64,000 bases of DNA, from the NCBI GenBank assembly GCA_027451525.1, contig DAIDJF010000016.1, forward strand, positions 1-64,000, given 5' to 3'. Every line of letters begins with the position of its first letter. The stretch's first letter is position 1. Made by a program: the position numbers and the translations under genes. Shown in pieces: positions 9,175-18,576 of the stretch. The notes below the pieces were generated by a model. It was not told the origin of the DNA and made no database searches. It saw only the letters and a program-made list of their open reading frames with translations. Source of the DNA: Ktedonobacterales bacterium. GTDB lineage: Bacteria > Chloroflexota > Ktedonobacteria > Ktedonobacterales > Ktedonobacteraceae.

Positions 9175-10083
9175 CTACCTTATCGCATTGCTCATGACAA
9201 ACATCAGATTCGCGGGCCGTTCCGCCATACGCCGCATGAGGTAAGGATACCATTGCGAGCCGTAGGGCACGTAGATGCGCACGTTGTAGCCTTGCGCGAC
9301 CAGCTTTTCTTGCAAATCGCGCCGTATGCCGTAGAGCATCTGAAATTCAAAGGCGGACTTGCTGATCCCGTGATCGCGCACGAACTTGCAGGCAGTGTCG
9401 ATGATATGCTCGTCGTGCGAGGCGATGGCGGGAAAATTGCCACGTGCCAGCAGATGCATCATCAATTGCACATAGTTGCGGTCAACCTCACTCTTCTCCT
9501 GAAAGGCGACCGTTGCTGGCTCTTTATATGCCCCCTTGACCAGACGCACGCGCACGCCTTGCGCGACAAGTTGCTCGATATCGGCATTGCTGCGATAGAG
9601 ATAGGACTGAATAACCGTCCCGACCTGCTCAAACTCTTCGCGCATGCTAAACGTCGTTGCAACGGTGCGCTCTGTATAGTCGGAGCCTTCCATGTCGATG
9701 CAGACGAAAATGTTGTGCTGGCGCGCCTGCGTGAGGATGAGGCGCAGGTTTTGCTCACACACATCTTGCGAGATATCCAATCCCAGCGCAGTGAGTTTGA
9801 TAGAGATATTGGCATCAATCCCGCTTTGCCGAATGCGTTCAATCGCGGCGAGATAGTCCTGCGTAGCGGCGGATGCCTCGCGCGCGTCGGAGACATTCTC
9901 TCCAAGATGGTCAAGCGCAACGCTCATGCCGTGCTGATTGAGTTGGCGCGTGGCCTGCTCTGCCTCCGCCAGCGTTTCACCCGCGACAAAGCGGCGCGAG
10001 ACGCCTCTGGTGGCTTTATTATGAATCACGAACTCGCGAAGTTGTTGATTTTGGGCGAGATACAACAGCGTATCCTTGAGCAT
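9175..10083 (-). CDS. Proline dehydrogenase (single-domain)
   Basis: This FAD enzyme oxidises proline to pyrroline-5-carboxylate. The 302-residue single-domain form fits PutB-type enzymes. Family motifs are visible: ISIKLTALGLDIS, the DMEGSDYTE barrel strand, RLVKGAYKEP, ASHDEHII, FEFQMLYGIR, and RIYVPYGSQWYPYLMRRMAERPAN near the end. ATG 10083 follows a GGGAGGG ribosome site; a further 22 residues upstream lack one. No P5C dehydrogenase is nearby. It shares a 5-base junction with the NlpC/P60 gene. Confidence 0.95.
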   Translation of the reverse strand: MLKDTLLYLAQNQQLREFVIHNKATRGVSRRFVAGETLAEAEQATRQLNQHGMSVALDHLGENVSDAREASAATQDYLAAIERIRQSGIDANISIKLTALGLDISQDVCEQNLRLILTQARQHNIFVCIDMEGSDYTERTVATTFSMREEFEQVGTVIQSYLYRSNADIEQLVAQGVRVRLVKGAYKEPATVAFQEKSEVDRNYVQLMMHLLARGNFPAIASHDEHIIDTACKFVRDHGISKSAFEFQMLYGIRRDLQEKLVAQGYNVRIYVPYGSQWYPYLMRRMAERPANLMFVMSNAIR

Positions 10084-10346
10084 CGTTGCCCTCCCTTTTT
10101 GCTGTGTAAACATACTGAGACACCTTTTTGTATTGCTCTGGCATATCATACCGTCTACTACTATGATAGCACAAAAGCTCAGACAAGATCAGCTAATCAC
10201 TACATTATCCATGCTCGTGAGCGGACTGAGCCTCGCTTACGCCAACTATCTCAACCTCTTCTCTTTTCACAGACAGGGATGAACTATCGCTCCGTGAGGA
10301 AAGCTGTGTACAGTGAAGAGCTATAACCTGTAAAAGGGACACCTCA

Positions 10347-11345
10347 ATGACTCAGACCCTGTTTTTGTATGGCTTGTATGTTTATATACTCTACACAATT
10401 GTGTTCTTCGTGCTCAATATCCGCAATGGTGCCTTCGTGCGCATGACGATTCTTTATTACATTGTTATCACCACACTGATTTGCCTGCTCCTTTATGGCA
10501 GTGCTTACTATCTGGAGTGGAACTACACACTCTGGCATCAGTGGGATCAACTCGCACCATTCCCCATCACCCTGACAAATGGTGGGCTGAATGCCAACAC
10601 AATCACCAAGACAGGCTCTCTCTACTGGTTTTGGACGATAGTCACAACCTCGTTCTACCTGACCTTTCCGCAGTCAGTAGCGCGCAGTGCCAATTTACAT
10701 CTAGGTGAGAGCGAAACCACGCGCCTGCACTACCTGAGAGAGATGCCTTACCTGGCGAAATTTGCGAAATTCAGAGACTCATCCCCGCTTTTACAGAGTT
10801 TGCTGCACCTGAGCAACGTGCCCTACATCCATAAAATACTGGTCTTTCTCAAAGGTACACCGTGTAACGTTTTTAATATCAGCGAAGGATTTTTCTCGCT
10901 GATCATTCTTGTGACATCGTCTTTCTCGCCTTATGTGCATGCCAACTGGCTATTGATGCTGCCATGCTTCTACTTTATTGTCCTGATTTCAGGCTATGAC
11001 CTGTCTGGTTTGGGACCTGTCTCGATCATTCTCAAGCTCTTCGCGCCAACTATCCTGTATAAAATGCAGCAGATAGCCGTTTGGTCACTGAAAGCTGCTA
11101 TTGCCCTCTTCTCGGTGGGCATTGGGTATATAGCGGCATTAATCCCCTTTAACGTCTACCTGAATGTAACGCATCAGCAGACTGCTTCTGTTGCCATTAT
11201 CATTCTCTCGGTGGTAGTAGGTGTCGCTGCAATCTATGGGAGTTTTGTGTTGCTGTTCAAGGTAATAACGTTCCCGCTGAAAAAAGCGATTGACGCGCTT
11301 GGCATTAGGGTGTTCACAGCCGAAGATGTATCGTCGATAGGATAG
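10347..11345 (+). CDS. Multi-pass membrane protein, unknown
   Basis: I do not recognise this 332-residue protein. It has roughly six to eight hydrophobic segments: near residues 5-25, 32-55, 90-105, 180-200, 205-225, 240-270 and 280-310. A hydrophilic stretch from about 110 to 170 contains SETTRLHYLREMPYLAKFAKF. The start has an AAAAGGGA ribosome site. It is preceded by 263 non-coding bases shared with the divergent proline dehydrogenase gene and followed by a long inverted repeat. Confidence 0.75.
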   Translation: MTQTLFLYGLYVYILYTIVFFVLNIRNGAFVRMTILYYIVITTLICLLLYGSAYYLEWNYTLWHQWDQLAPFPITLTNGGLNANTITKTGSLYWFWTIVTTSFYLTFPQSVARSANLHLGESETTRLHYLREMPYLAKFAKFRDSSPLLQSLLHLSNVPYIHKILVFLKGTPCNVFNISEGFFSLIILVTSSFSPYVHANWLLMLPCFYFIVLISGYDLSGLGPVSIILKLFAPTILYKMQQIAVWSLKAAIALFSVGIGYIAALIPFNVYLNVTHQQTASVAIIILSVVVGVAAIYGSFVLLFKVITFPLKKAIDALGIRVFTAEDVSSIG

Positions 11346-11374
11346 AGCGTTTCTACATATTCCCGAGCAGATAG

Positions 11375-11424
11375 TGCTCAATATATGATAGGATGATATA
11401 TATCGCCTTATCACATATTGAGCA
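11375..11424. repeat. 16-base inverted repeat with nested palindrome
   Basis: The arms are 11375-11390 and 11409-11424 and match at 15 of 16 positions (outer TGCTCA / TGAGCA). The loop itself contains the perfect palindrome GATATATATC at 11395-11404. It sits between a membrane-protein gene and the NADAR-like gene and is followed by a T-rich stretch. It could be a terminator for the first gene or an operator for the second. Confidence 0.7.
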
Positions 11425-11460
11425 TATTTCTATTTTCTGATTATAGAAAGGGGATTATAC

Positions 11461-12015
11461 ATGAACATTTTTATCGCCAACCATCGCACCTCACAAGCGA
11501 AGCTTCAACAACTCTATGGAGATATTCCTGTTTTAGATGTCACCTCGCATGGTCAGCAACCCTGGCTCCGTTTTAGCCCTTTCTATCCACATGGTGACAT
11601 TCCTGTTCCATTCTCCCCTGGAGTTGTAAGTGCCAGCGTAGAAGGTATCTGGCAAGGTCTGAAAGTCTTCGAGGCTGCGGATATAGACCCTTCAAAATTT
11701 GCCGCCCGAAATATGAAAGGCTTAAAGCGCACCGAAAAGACATACGGCAAGACATTAGGCCATAGGGAAGGAGTACACGGAAGTAGATTACTTTCCTATA
11801 TAGAGGCACGGCGTGTGATTTATCTGCCATCATACCTTTGGGTGCTTGAAAATAGGCTACAAGATACGCTACAAGAGCTACAAGGTATGGCAGACGAACA
11901 CGGCATTGTGTTGCTAGATTATGAGACAAATTGCGATATCGATAATCCCACAAAGCCGCTCTCCCATGCGGGACTGGTAAAATATTATCTCGAAGGGCGG
12001 TTGAATATTGTCTAA
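11461..12015 (+). CDS. NADAR-like / DUF6939-like protein (tentative)
   Basis: This 184-residue soluble protein resembles a divergent NADAR-type fold. Visible cues are the FSPFYP stretch near residue 39, then SVEGIWQGLKVFEA near residue 60, which recalls the family's E-x3-Q-x2-K-F core, then FAARNMKGLKR and GKTLGHREG. NADAR proteins hydrolyse N-glycosidic bonds in ADP-ribosylated guanosine or riboflavin intermediates. I think bacterial family DUF6939 fits, but am not certain. It has an AAAGGGG ribosome site and stands alone, so no partner ADP-ribosyltransferase supports the role. Confidence 0.5.
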   Translation: MNIFIANHRTSQAKLQQLYGDIPVLDVTSHGQQPWLRFSPFYPHGDIPVPFSPGVVSASVEGIWQGLKVFEAADIDPSKFAARNMKGLKRTEKTYGKTLGHREGVHGSRLLSYIEARRVIYLPSYLWVLENRLQDTLQELQGMADEHGIVLLDYETNCDIDNPTKPLSHAGLVKYYLEGRLNIV

Positions 12016-12186
12016 AAGCATGGTATCCTTTGTGTAACTCGTCTTTGCGAGTTCTGTTCGTACTACATTCTCACGCTAATCGGTAAACCCACTCTTTGTA
12101 TTGAGGTCGCTGGCACAATGTCTGTGCTGGCATCCATGTCTACGCTGTCTCCTAATGACAGGCAACAGCAGAAACAGGAGTATTGC

Positions 12187-13569
12187 ATGAGTAGTACACG
12201 TTCAAGCAGCTTTTGGCAACGTAGCCTCGAACACTATCCCTCCAACTCCAATCGTATCTGGTATCTCGCGCTTTCCGTCATCGCTACCATTGTCCTGTAT
12301 TATCAATCGTATGTCCTTCCTTCAGTTGCGCCCCTCGTGCTGACCAATTTTCACCTGACGCTCCAGCAATACAGCTATTCGCTACTGCTGGCAAACCTGT
12401 TGGGTGCAGTTGCCTCGATCTTTGGCGGCTTCTCGGACCGTTTAGGACGAGCGAATCTGGTGATCTACGGCCTGCTCGTCAGTTCCGTTATCACCTTTGC
12501 CATCTCGCTCACTTCGTCGGCTCCCGCCTTCCTCATTCTCTACTGGCTGCTCGGCTTCATTGAGGGCATTATTCTCGTAGCAACACCCGCGCTAGTACGT
12601 GACTTCTCGCCGCGCCTGGGTCGCGCGATGGCAATGGGCTTCTGGACAGTTGGACCTGTTGGCGGCAGCGTGCTGGCAACCACCGTGCTCAGCCAGACCA
12701 TTCATCTGTATGGCACATGGCAGTCACAATACGTCATCGCGGCAATCTCTGGTCTGGTGGTCTTTGTCGTCTGTCTGTTTGCTCTGCGCGAACTCTCACC
12801 CGCTCTACGCGCGCAAATTATGACGACCTTGCGCGAACGAGAACTGCTAGAGGCACGGGCACGCGGCATTGATACGCACGAAATTCAGCGCCATCCCTGG
12901 CGACAGATGGCCAGTCCCAGAGTGATTATCAGTTCTATCGGCATTAGTCTCTTCCTGTTGCTCTACTTCGCGGCAGTTGGCTTCTTCCCCACCTATCTCA
13001 ATGCCATCTTCGGCTATTCGCTCGCTGACGCCAACGGACTGATGAGCATCTTCTGGCTGGTCAACGTGCCCGCCGCTGTCATCATCGGCCTGATCTCTGA
13101 CCGCCTGGGCGTGCGCAAGCCATTGATGCTGATTGGAACCGCCGCGACGATTATCGTCACGATCATCTTTATTGCGCAAATCGGGCAGCATCCCAGTAAC
13201 GGACTCATGGCAACGCTGCTTGGCCTCTTTGGCCTGACGATTGCTACAGCGTATGTGACCTGGATGGCGGGTTTCACGGAGACGGTCGAGGACATCAATC
13301 CAGCTCTCGTGGCGACGGGGCTAGCGGTCTGGGGTTTTGTTCTGCGCCTGGTTGTCGTGCTTTCAACTGTTGGCCTGACCGCTGTGGTGGGCAGTTTTAC
13401 CAGTGCCTCCGGCTGGGCAGCATGGTGGTGGGTCTGCATTGGCGGCATGGTCCTGTTCGTACCAACGGTCTTTATGACCGCGGGCTACTGGCGTCCCGCG
13501 CAAGCACACGCAGCGCAGTTGGAGCGTGAACGCGCTGAAGGTTTGGGCATCGAGCCAACCGTCGGCTAA
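12187..13569 (+). CDS. MFS transporter
   Basis: This 460-residue major facilitator has about twelve hydrophobic segments. The loop 2-3 signature appears as GGFSDRLGRANLV, and a second copy as GLISDRLGVRKPL in the C-terminal half. It probably exports or imports a small organic compound by proton coupling; the substrate is unknown. I chose ATG 12187 because an AGGAG site lies 6 bases ahead; the frame is open 69 bases further upstream without a ribosome site. The central loop holds an amphipathic stretch (ERELLEARARGIDTHEIQ). Confidence 0.9.
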   Translation: MSSTRSSSFWQRSLEHYPSNSNRIWYLALSVIATIVLYYQSYVLPSVAPLVLTNFHLTLQQYSYSLLLANLLGAVASIFGGFSDRLGRANLVIYGLLVSSVITFAISLTSSAPAFLILYWLLGFIEGIILVATPALVRDFSPRLGRAMAMGFWTVGPVGGSVLATTVLSQTIHLYGTWQSQYVIAAISGLVVFVVCLFALRELSPALRAQIMTTLRERELLEARARGIDTHEIQRHPWRQMASPRVIISSIGISLFLLLYFAAVGFFPTYLNAIFGYSLADANGLMSIFWLVNVPAAVIIGLISDRLGVRKPLMLIGTAATIIVTIIFIAQIGQHPSNGLMATLLGLFGLTIATAYVTWMAGFTETVEDINPALVATGLAVWGFVLRLVVVLSTVGLTAVVGSFTSASGWAAWWWVCIGGMVLFVPTVFMTAGYWRPAQAHAAQLERERAEGLGIEPTVG

Positions 13570-13693
13570 GCACGTAACTCTTTCCCTCGAGGCAGGATAG
13601 TCGCAACTTTATACATTCTTTAACGTATAACATGTGGGTGTATAGATGTTGGACTACACCTGCCTTTGCAGGGGAAAAGAGCAGCACAATTAC

Positions 13694-14026
13694 ATGGTTG
13701 AAAAAAGAGGAAGCCTCGCACGGCAAGAAGCTGTTTTAAAGCGCGTCATACGCCGTAGAATGCTTCGCTTTGTCTTAAGTGGTTTTATCATCCTCGTAGT
13801 TGGTGTTTGTATTACAGCTCTCGGTTTATCGCACATTGCACACACATACTCGTCTGAAGTATTGATTGTCGGCTTGGGCATTTGCCTGCTGATTATCGGC
13901 CTGATACGCCTTCTACTTGGCGTAATCAATCCCTTATTGCCCTCTGATTTGCATGCATTACCATCAGAAAAAGCCTCGGAACCCGTAGATTCACTCTTTG
14001 CCCATGAAGGAGACCGCGCAGAGTAG
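13694..14026 (+). CDS. Small two-helix membrane protein, unknown
   Basis: The 110-residue protein has a basic N-terminus (RQEAVLKRVIRRRMLR), two hydrophobic helices (about residues 25-45 and 55-76) and a polar acidic tail. I see no family match. The start is uncertain: ATG 13694 is the first Met that leaves a sensible basic leader, but its ribosome site is weak. A family A repeat begins 50 bases after its stop. Confidence 0.6.
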   Translation: MVEKRGSLARQEAVLKRVIRRRMLRFVLSGFIILVVGVCITALGLSHIAHTYSSEVLIVGLGICLLIIGLIRLLLGVINPLLPSDLHALPSEKASEPVDSLFAHEGDRAE

Positions 14027-14075
14027 GAACAATAAGCGTATTGCGCCAAAGCATGCAGACATTGTCCATAACAAC

Positions 14076-14183
14076 GTAGGGGCGTGATTCCATCACGCCC
14101 TCGTCCCAACACTCTCGTCCCCCGTCACATGGCTCCCCAGGCGGATTGGCACACGGGCAGGGCGTGATAAATCACGCCCCTAC
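14076..14183. repeat. Family A palindromic element, full copy (108 bp)
   Basis: The element is bounded by perfect 13-base inverted ends, GTAGGGGCGTGAT at 14076-14088 and its complement at 14171-14183. Each end also forms its own 9-bp hairpin: 14080-14088 with 14092-14100, and 14160-14168 with 14171-14179. The core around 14131-14150 (CCCCAGGCGGATTGG) recurs near 1-43 and 20455-20475. The right end supplies the TAG stop of the transglutaminase gene. It resembles a MITE or REP-type unit. Confidence 0.85.
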
Positions 14184-15121
14184 TGGTCGGTTTGTTGATC
14201 CTGGTCGTGTTCGTAACCTTCGAGCGGGGATGGCTCCCAGACAGGTTCAGGGGGAATCTCTTCAACAGGCGTGACATCAAAGGGTGCCACTTTGACGGTC
14301 ACACTGAGCTCGCTCTCGGCCTTACCACGAAAGACGCCGCGCGTGGGCGGCACATCGGCATAATCGCGCCCGATGGCAACACGAATATGCCGCTCATCGG
14401 CGAGCGTATTATTGGTTGGGTCGAAACCCACCCAGCCAAACTCTGGCAGTAGAGCTTCGATCCAGGCGTGCGTTGCCCCACTAGCAGAACGGTCCTGCCG
14501 TTGATGATAGAGGTAACCACTGACATAACGACACGGAATACGTAATTGGCGCACAAGCGTAATCATAATATGCGCGAAATCTTGACATACGCCGCGCCTG
14601 AGTTTTAAGGCATCATCAATCGGCGAGTCAACGCGCGTCGTCTTGGGCGAATAATCAAAAGCGCGGTAGAGCGCACTATTGAGGTCGCGCAACACGGTCA
14701 GCGGATCATCTCTTCTCTCCAATTTGAGTTCACGTGCCAGCTCCAATAGCAGTTCACTGGGAGCAGCAAAATGACTGGGCATAAGCGTATCCCAGTAGTC
14801 ATCGCGTTCCGTCAGTTCGTCCAGTTCCTCCCAGGATTGCGGCGTAAGAGCAACTGGCAACGGCGGCGGCTCAGTTACCTCTACAAACGCCTCAGCACTG
14901 ATCGTTAACTGACTATGATAGTTAGGAATATCGAAATGATGAACGCGATTGCCAAACTCACCACGATATTCCTGAGGACGAGAGCGCGGACTGGTCGAGA
15001 GACGAAAATCAAAACAGTGCTGATTGCCCTCGCTACGCGGCTGAATACGCACCTCCATGATACTTTCGCTAATTGGTGCGCTATAGCGGAATTTAGTAAT
15101 ATGACGCACAGTATAATGCAT
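14180..15121 (-). CDS. Transglutaminase-like protein (with bacterial N-terminal domain)
   Basis: This 313-residue protein has a bacterial transglutaminase N-terminal beta domain (residues 1-100) and a papain-like core. The catalytic triad looks complete: Cys in RRGVCQDFAH, His in ATHAWIEAL and Asp in GFDPTNNT. Bacterial members hydrolyse or cross-link amides, often as peptidases. ATG 15121 overlaps the alpha-E gene's stop as TAATG and has a GGGAG site. With the ATP-grasp and alpha-E genes it forms a widely conserved trio thought to make or process a peptide modification. Its stop codon lies inside a family A repeat. Confidence 0.92.
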   Translation of the reverse strand: MHYTVRHITKFRYSAPISESIMEVRIQPRSEGNQHCFDFRLSTSPRSRPQEYRGEFGNRVHHFDIPNYHSQLTISAEAFVEVTEPPPLPVALTPQSWEELDELTERDDYWDTLMPSHFAAPSELLLELARELKLERRDDPLTVLRDLNSALYRAFDYSPKTTRVDSPIDDALKLRRGVCQDFAHIMITLVRQLRIPCRYVSGYLYHQRQDRSASGATHAWIEALLPEFGWVGFDPTNNTLADERHIRVAIGRDYADVPPTRGVFRGKAESELSVTVKVAPFDVTPVEEIPPEPVWEPSPLEGYEHDQDQQTDQ

Positions 15122-16131
15122 TACATCTCCCACTGGTGTCGCTTATCTAACGGGACGCGATAGCCATCTCTAATAGCCATCTCTATAGGATAGACAATAT
15201 ATGCCTGATAGATAGCATTGTGAATTTGATAACACTGGTGTTGAATGTTATCCAGGTAGGCATGCATATTGCCGCTGATGACCTCTTCAATCGGATCGTA
15301 GTCCAGTCCCGCCCGTAGACGACCTACTAACCGCTCGGCCCGTCCTGACGAGCGCGTATTGGTTGACTTGGCAATAGCCTGTAGAGCGGTCTGCATCATC
15401 GTCGCCGAAAAGCGAATTGAGCGCGGAAATTCGGCATTAAGCAGCAGAAACTCCGCTATATTCGCGGGCCGAATCGCGGCGGTATGGACCTTACAGTAGG
15501 CCTCAAAGGCTGAACACGAGCGCAAGAGACCCACCCAACTCAGGTAATCCAATGGCTCGTTATAATATTGCCCCTGCTCATCCAGAAAGGCCGAGAAGTA
15601 GACATTGAGCAGAGCCGCCGTGGCAATCGTGCGCTCAAGGAAACGCCCGACACGAATAAAATGCCAACCCTCGCTATGCGTCATTGTCGCGTCGGTGATG
15701 CCCTGAAAGAGATGCACGCCCTCCTTGACACTGGCGAGAAATCTATGCGGTTCCGCGTACCAGATATCTTCCATGCTGGTTCCGCGCACCTGAAGATAGA
15801 GACGGTTCAGTTGTTCCCACATCTCCGAACTGACCTGCTCACGCACCTGGCGCGCATTCTCGCGGGCGGCTCCGATACAAGAAACGATAGAAGAGGTGTG
15901 GGCTGTATTAAAGGTCAGCGATTGCGTGACGCTGTAAGCATCAACCTCCTCATCAGCGGCAAGCGGTGGCATGCGCAGACTGCTCAGCAGGCGGTCCCAG
16001 CGTTGATTAGCGTCCAGGTTGGTCTGGTCAAGCATCTGTGTCAGATTGACATCAATCAGACGGGCCGTATGTTCGGCGCGTTCCAGATAGCGGCTCATCC
16101 AGTAGAGGCTATCGGCAACTCGTGAAAGCAT
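15121..16131 (-). CDS. Alpha-E domain protein (DUF403)
   Basis: This 336-residue, mostly helical protein begins MLSRVADSLYWMSRYLERAEHTARL, the hallmark of the alpha-E family. WHFIRVGRFLERTIATAALLNVYFSA near the middle repeats the RxLERA-like pattern. Its biochemical role is unknown; comparative genomics links it to circularly permuted ATP-grasp ligases and transglutaminases. It starts 17 bases after the ATP-grasp stop with a GAGAGG site and ends in a one-base overlap with the transglutaminase gene, so the trio is one operon. Confidence 0.93.
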   Translation of the reverse strand: MLSRVADSLYWMSRYLERAEHTARLIDVNLTQMLDQTNLDANQRWDRLLSSLRMPPLAADEEVDAYSVTQSLTFNTAHTSSIVSCIGAARENARQVREQVSSEMWEQLNRLYLQVRGTSMEDIWYAEPHRFLASVKEGVHLFQGITDATMTHSEGWHFIRVGRFLERTIATAALLNVYFSAFLDEQGQYYNEPLDYLSWVGLLRSCSAFEAYCKVHTAAIRPANIAEFLLLNAEFPRSIRFSATMMQTALQAIAKSTNTRSSGRAERLVGRLRAGLDYDPIEEVISGNMHAYLDNIQHQCYQIHNAIYQAYIVYPIEMAIRDGYRVPLDKRHQWEM

Positions 16132-16148
16132 GTTGTATATCCTCTCCG

Positions 16149-17642
16149 CTAAATGGTCATCAACGGCGGTGGCTCCGCCAGCACCCAGGTATCTTTGCTC
16201 CCTCCGCCCTGCGACGAATTGACAACCAGCGAACCGCGTCTGAGGGCCACACGCGTCAGGCCACCAGGGATAATCGTCACCTTATCGCCATAGAGAATAA
16301 AGGGACGCAGGTCGACGTGACGCGGTTCGATCTGGTCCTCGACGACGCAAGGGGCGCGTGAAAGGGCCAGCGTCGGCTGCGCGATATAGTTGCGTGGGTT
16401 GGAACGGATCAATTGACGAAACTCTTCGCGTTGCGCGGCCGTGCTATAAGGGCCAATTAACATGCCGTAGCCGCCCGATTCACCAACCGCTTTCACGACC
16501 AGTTCCTCCAGGTGCTCCAGGACGTAGCTTTGCTGCTTTGCGTCATCGAGCAGGTAGGTCTCGATATTGGGCAAGATGGCATCCTCGCCCAGGTAGTAGC
16601 GAATGATGGCAGGCACATAGGCATACACGGCCTTGTCATCGGCTACCCCTGTACCAATCGAATTGGCAAGGGCGACATTACCAGCGCGATAGGCGTTCAA
16701 TAATCCAGGCACGCCAAGCGTGGAATCGGGACGGAACGCCAGCGGATCGAGGAAATCGTCGTCGAGGCGGCGATAAATCACATCGACGCGGCGCAGGCCA
16801 CCAGTCGTGCGCATATAGACAATATTGTTGTGGACGAGCAGATCGCGCCCCTCGACCAGTTCGATGCCCATCTGACGCGCCAGGAAGGTATGTTCATAAT
16901 AGGCCGAATTGTAAACACCAGGGGTAAGCAGCACGATGACGGGTTCCGAGCGTCCAGCGGGAGCCAGCGACATCAACGTGCTGAGCAGTGCCTGCCCGTA
17001 GTGATCGATAGGACGCACGCCATAGCTGCCGAACAGAGAGGGGAAGACGCGCTTCATGACTTGCCGATTAGCCAACATATACGAGACGCCACTCGGTACG
17101 CGCAGGTTATCCTCTAACACGGCAAACTGTCCGTTGGGCAAGCGCACAAGATCAGTGCCAGTGATGGCAACATACGTATCGTGCGGAACATGCAGGCCGC
17201 GCATCTCGCGCCTGAAATGGCGACAACTATAGATCAACGCGCGTGGCACAACGCCATCCGCGAAAATACGTCCATCGTGATAAATATCTTTTAAGAAGAG
17301 GTTGAGAGCAGTGATACGCTGCGTCAGCCCACGCTCTATCGTCTCCCACTCGCTCTCCATGATGATCCGTGGTAGCAGGTCGTAGGGCCAGATGCGCTCC
17401 GTGCCCTCATCATTGCCATAGACGGTGAAAGTAATGCCCTGGTTCAAAAACGCCGTGTTGGCCGCATGCTGGCGAGAACGGAGCGATTCAGAGGGCATTT
17501 CGAGCAGACGATGATAAAGCTCTTGGTAAGCTGGACGCGGGCTTCCCTCGGCATCGAACATCTCGTCAAAGGGCACGCCGAGTTCGTAAGAAGAGAAAGG
17601 CGGCGGCAACGTGGGCCGTCCGGTGGTGTCGGGTATGAGCAC
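16149..17642 (-). CDS. Circularly permuted type 2 ATP-grasp protein (DUF404/407)
   Basis: This ATP-grasp enzyme is predicted to join a carboxylate to an amine, possibly forming a short peptide. Family motifs include [16 protein letters not shown] near the N-terminus, the [22 protein letters not shown] segment with [13 protein letters not shown], and [17 protein letters not shown] near the C-terminus. The start is uncertain: no in-frame ATG precedes the DEMFDA motif, and the open frame's far end overlaps a promoter (17775-17804). I chose GTG 17642, which has an AGGA site 10 bases ahead, giving 497 residues, close to the family norm. It leads the alpha-E/transglutaminase operon. Confidence 0.88.
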   Translation of the reverse strand: MLIPDTTGRPTLPPPFSSYELGVPFDEMFDAEGSPRPAYQELYHRLLEMPSESLRSRQHAANTAFLNQGITFTVYGNDEGTERIWPYDLLPRIIMESEWETIERGLTQRITALNLFLKDIYHDGRIFADGVVPRALIYSCRHFRREMRGLHVPHDTYVAITGTDLVRLPNGQFAVLEDNLRVPSGVSYMLANRQVMKRVFPSLFGSYGVRPIDHYGQALLSTLMSLAPAGRSEPVIVLLTPGVYNSAYYEHTFLARQMGIELVEGRDLLVHNNIVYMRTTGGLRRVDVIYRRLDDDFLDPLAFRPDSTLGVPGLLNAYRAGNVALANSIGTGVADDKAVYAYVPAIIRYYLGEDAILPNIETYLLDDAKQQSYVLEHLEELVVKAVGESGGYGMLIGPYSTAAQREEFRQLIRSNPRNYIAQPTLALSRAPCVVEDQIEPRHVDLRPFILYGDKVTIIPGGLTRVALRRGSLVVNSSQGGGSKDTWVLAEPPPLMTI

Positions 17643-17774
17643 GGGCGGTTTTCCTGCATATTGAAAAGGCAACGCGCTATGGGTGACAACAAAAAGAGCG
17701 CGCAGTAACAATTTTGCGCGTGCGGGCGACAATGCCGGAGAATCTGCGTTGAATGAAAAATATCTATTACAAGT

Positions 17775-17804
17775 ATAGTACCTATCGTAAGTAGAGTTTG
17801 TCAA
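17775..17804 (-). promoter_or_regulatory. Sigma-70 type promoter for the ATP-grasp operon
   Basis: Reading leftwards, TTGACA (17804-17799) is followed after 18 bases by TACTAT (17780-17775). Transcription would start near 17768. This lies inside the open frame of the ATP-grasp gene, so translation must begin further downstream than the frame allows. Confidence 0.75.
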
Positions 17805-17846
17805 GATTGCACTCCGTCAAACGCCACGGACGCTTTGCCGTTTCTG

Positions 17847-18326
17847 CTAGCTTTTCAGGTTGCTGGTATCTCTCATGCTAGACAAGGCTATGATATTTAC
17901 CGTGAGCAGAAATGTTCCATTGCTAATCGTGCATAGGCCTGGCTGGATGCCCTCATATCTGACGGCGTAGAGAGGTGGAGTTTCAGAGGGAATGTTCGAG
18001 ATGGAGCCGAGCGTCCCAGCAGGATTGCAAGAGACCAGGAGCTTTTCCTTCGGATACATCTGTGCGTTGAGAATAATAGTAAAGCGCGTTGTCATAACAT
18101 ACGTGACTGTTTTTTGGCTATCATGCTCAGTAAATTCATACTTTTCCGTTAAGGCCGGCGTAGCCAGAGAAACAGTCCCCACTAGAGTTGATGTCGGTTC
18201 AGGCGTATTGTTTACGCTGCTCTGCCCTTGCTGAGAACTGCATGCACTGAGTAGGAATAAGAGCATGGCCGCAAAAAAGAGTGGTGGACGCGACAAACGC
18301 TCCATGGAGTGCGTACCCGTTTCCAT
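17847..18326 (-). CDS. Small lipoprotein, unknown
   Basis: The 159-residue protein has a lipoprotein signal: a charged N-terminus, a hydrophobic stretch (PPLFFAAMLLFLLSACSS) and lipobox LSAC near residue 29. The mature part starts with a Ser/Gln/Thr-rich linker. It then shows beta-rich sequence with Cys pairs in VSCNPAGT and GLCTISNG. No family is recognised. An AGGAG site precedes the ATG. It lies just upstream of, and in the same direction as, the ATP-grasp operon, which has its own promoter. Confidence 0.8.
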   Translation of the reverse strand: METGTHSMERLSRPPLFFAAMLLFLLSACSSQQGQSSVNNTPEPTSTLVGTVSLATPALTEKYEFTEHDSQKTVTYVMTTRFTIILNAQMYPKEKLLVSCNPAGTLGSISNIPSETPPLYAVRYEGIQPGLCTISNGTFLLTVNIIALSSMRDTSNLKS

Positions 18327-18576
18327 AAAATTCTCCTAAGCAATTTGCAGATAATGAATTATTACAAATAATAAGGTAAGGAGCTTGGCAAACGTTTCGT
18401 TTATTTTCGAGACAGCAGTGAACACAAACAATTAATTCCAACAGGAGAATGCTCAAAGGTAGCAATGACACACACAATAGCTTATAATCCGTATAACAAC
18501 TAAGCAATTTTACAGGCGCGGTGGCCTGATGAAGCGTCGATGGTCGCACGCACAAGCAAGAGAGGAAGAACGCGCA

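Noticed and set aside
9148-10326. Rightward open frame of 392 codons
   Set aside because: It is antisense to proline dehydrogenase, which has clear family motifs and a strong ribosome site. The antisense product matches nothing recognisable and has no site.
18520-18560. CTGATGA motif resembling a hammerhead core
   Set aside because: The required GAAA and flanking stems are missing, and the stretch lies in the leader of a transglutaminase gene.
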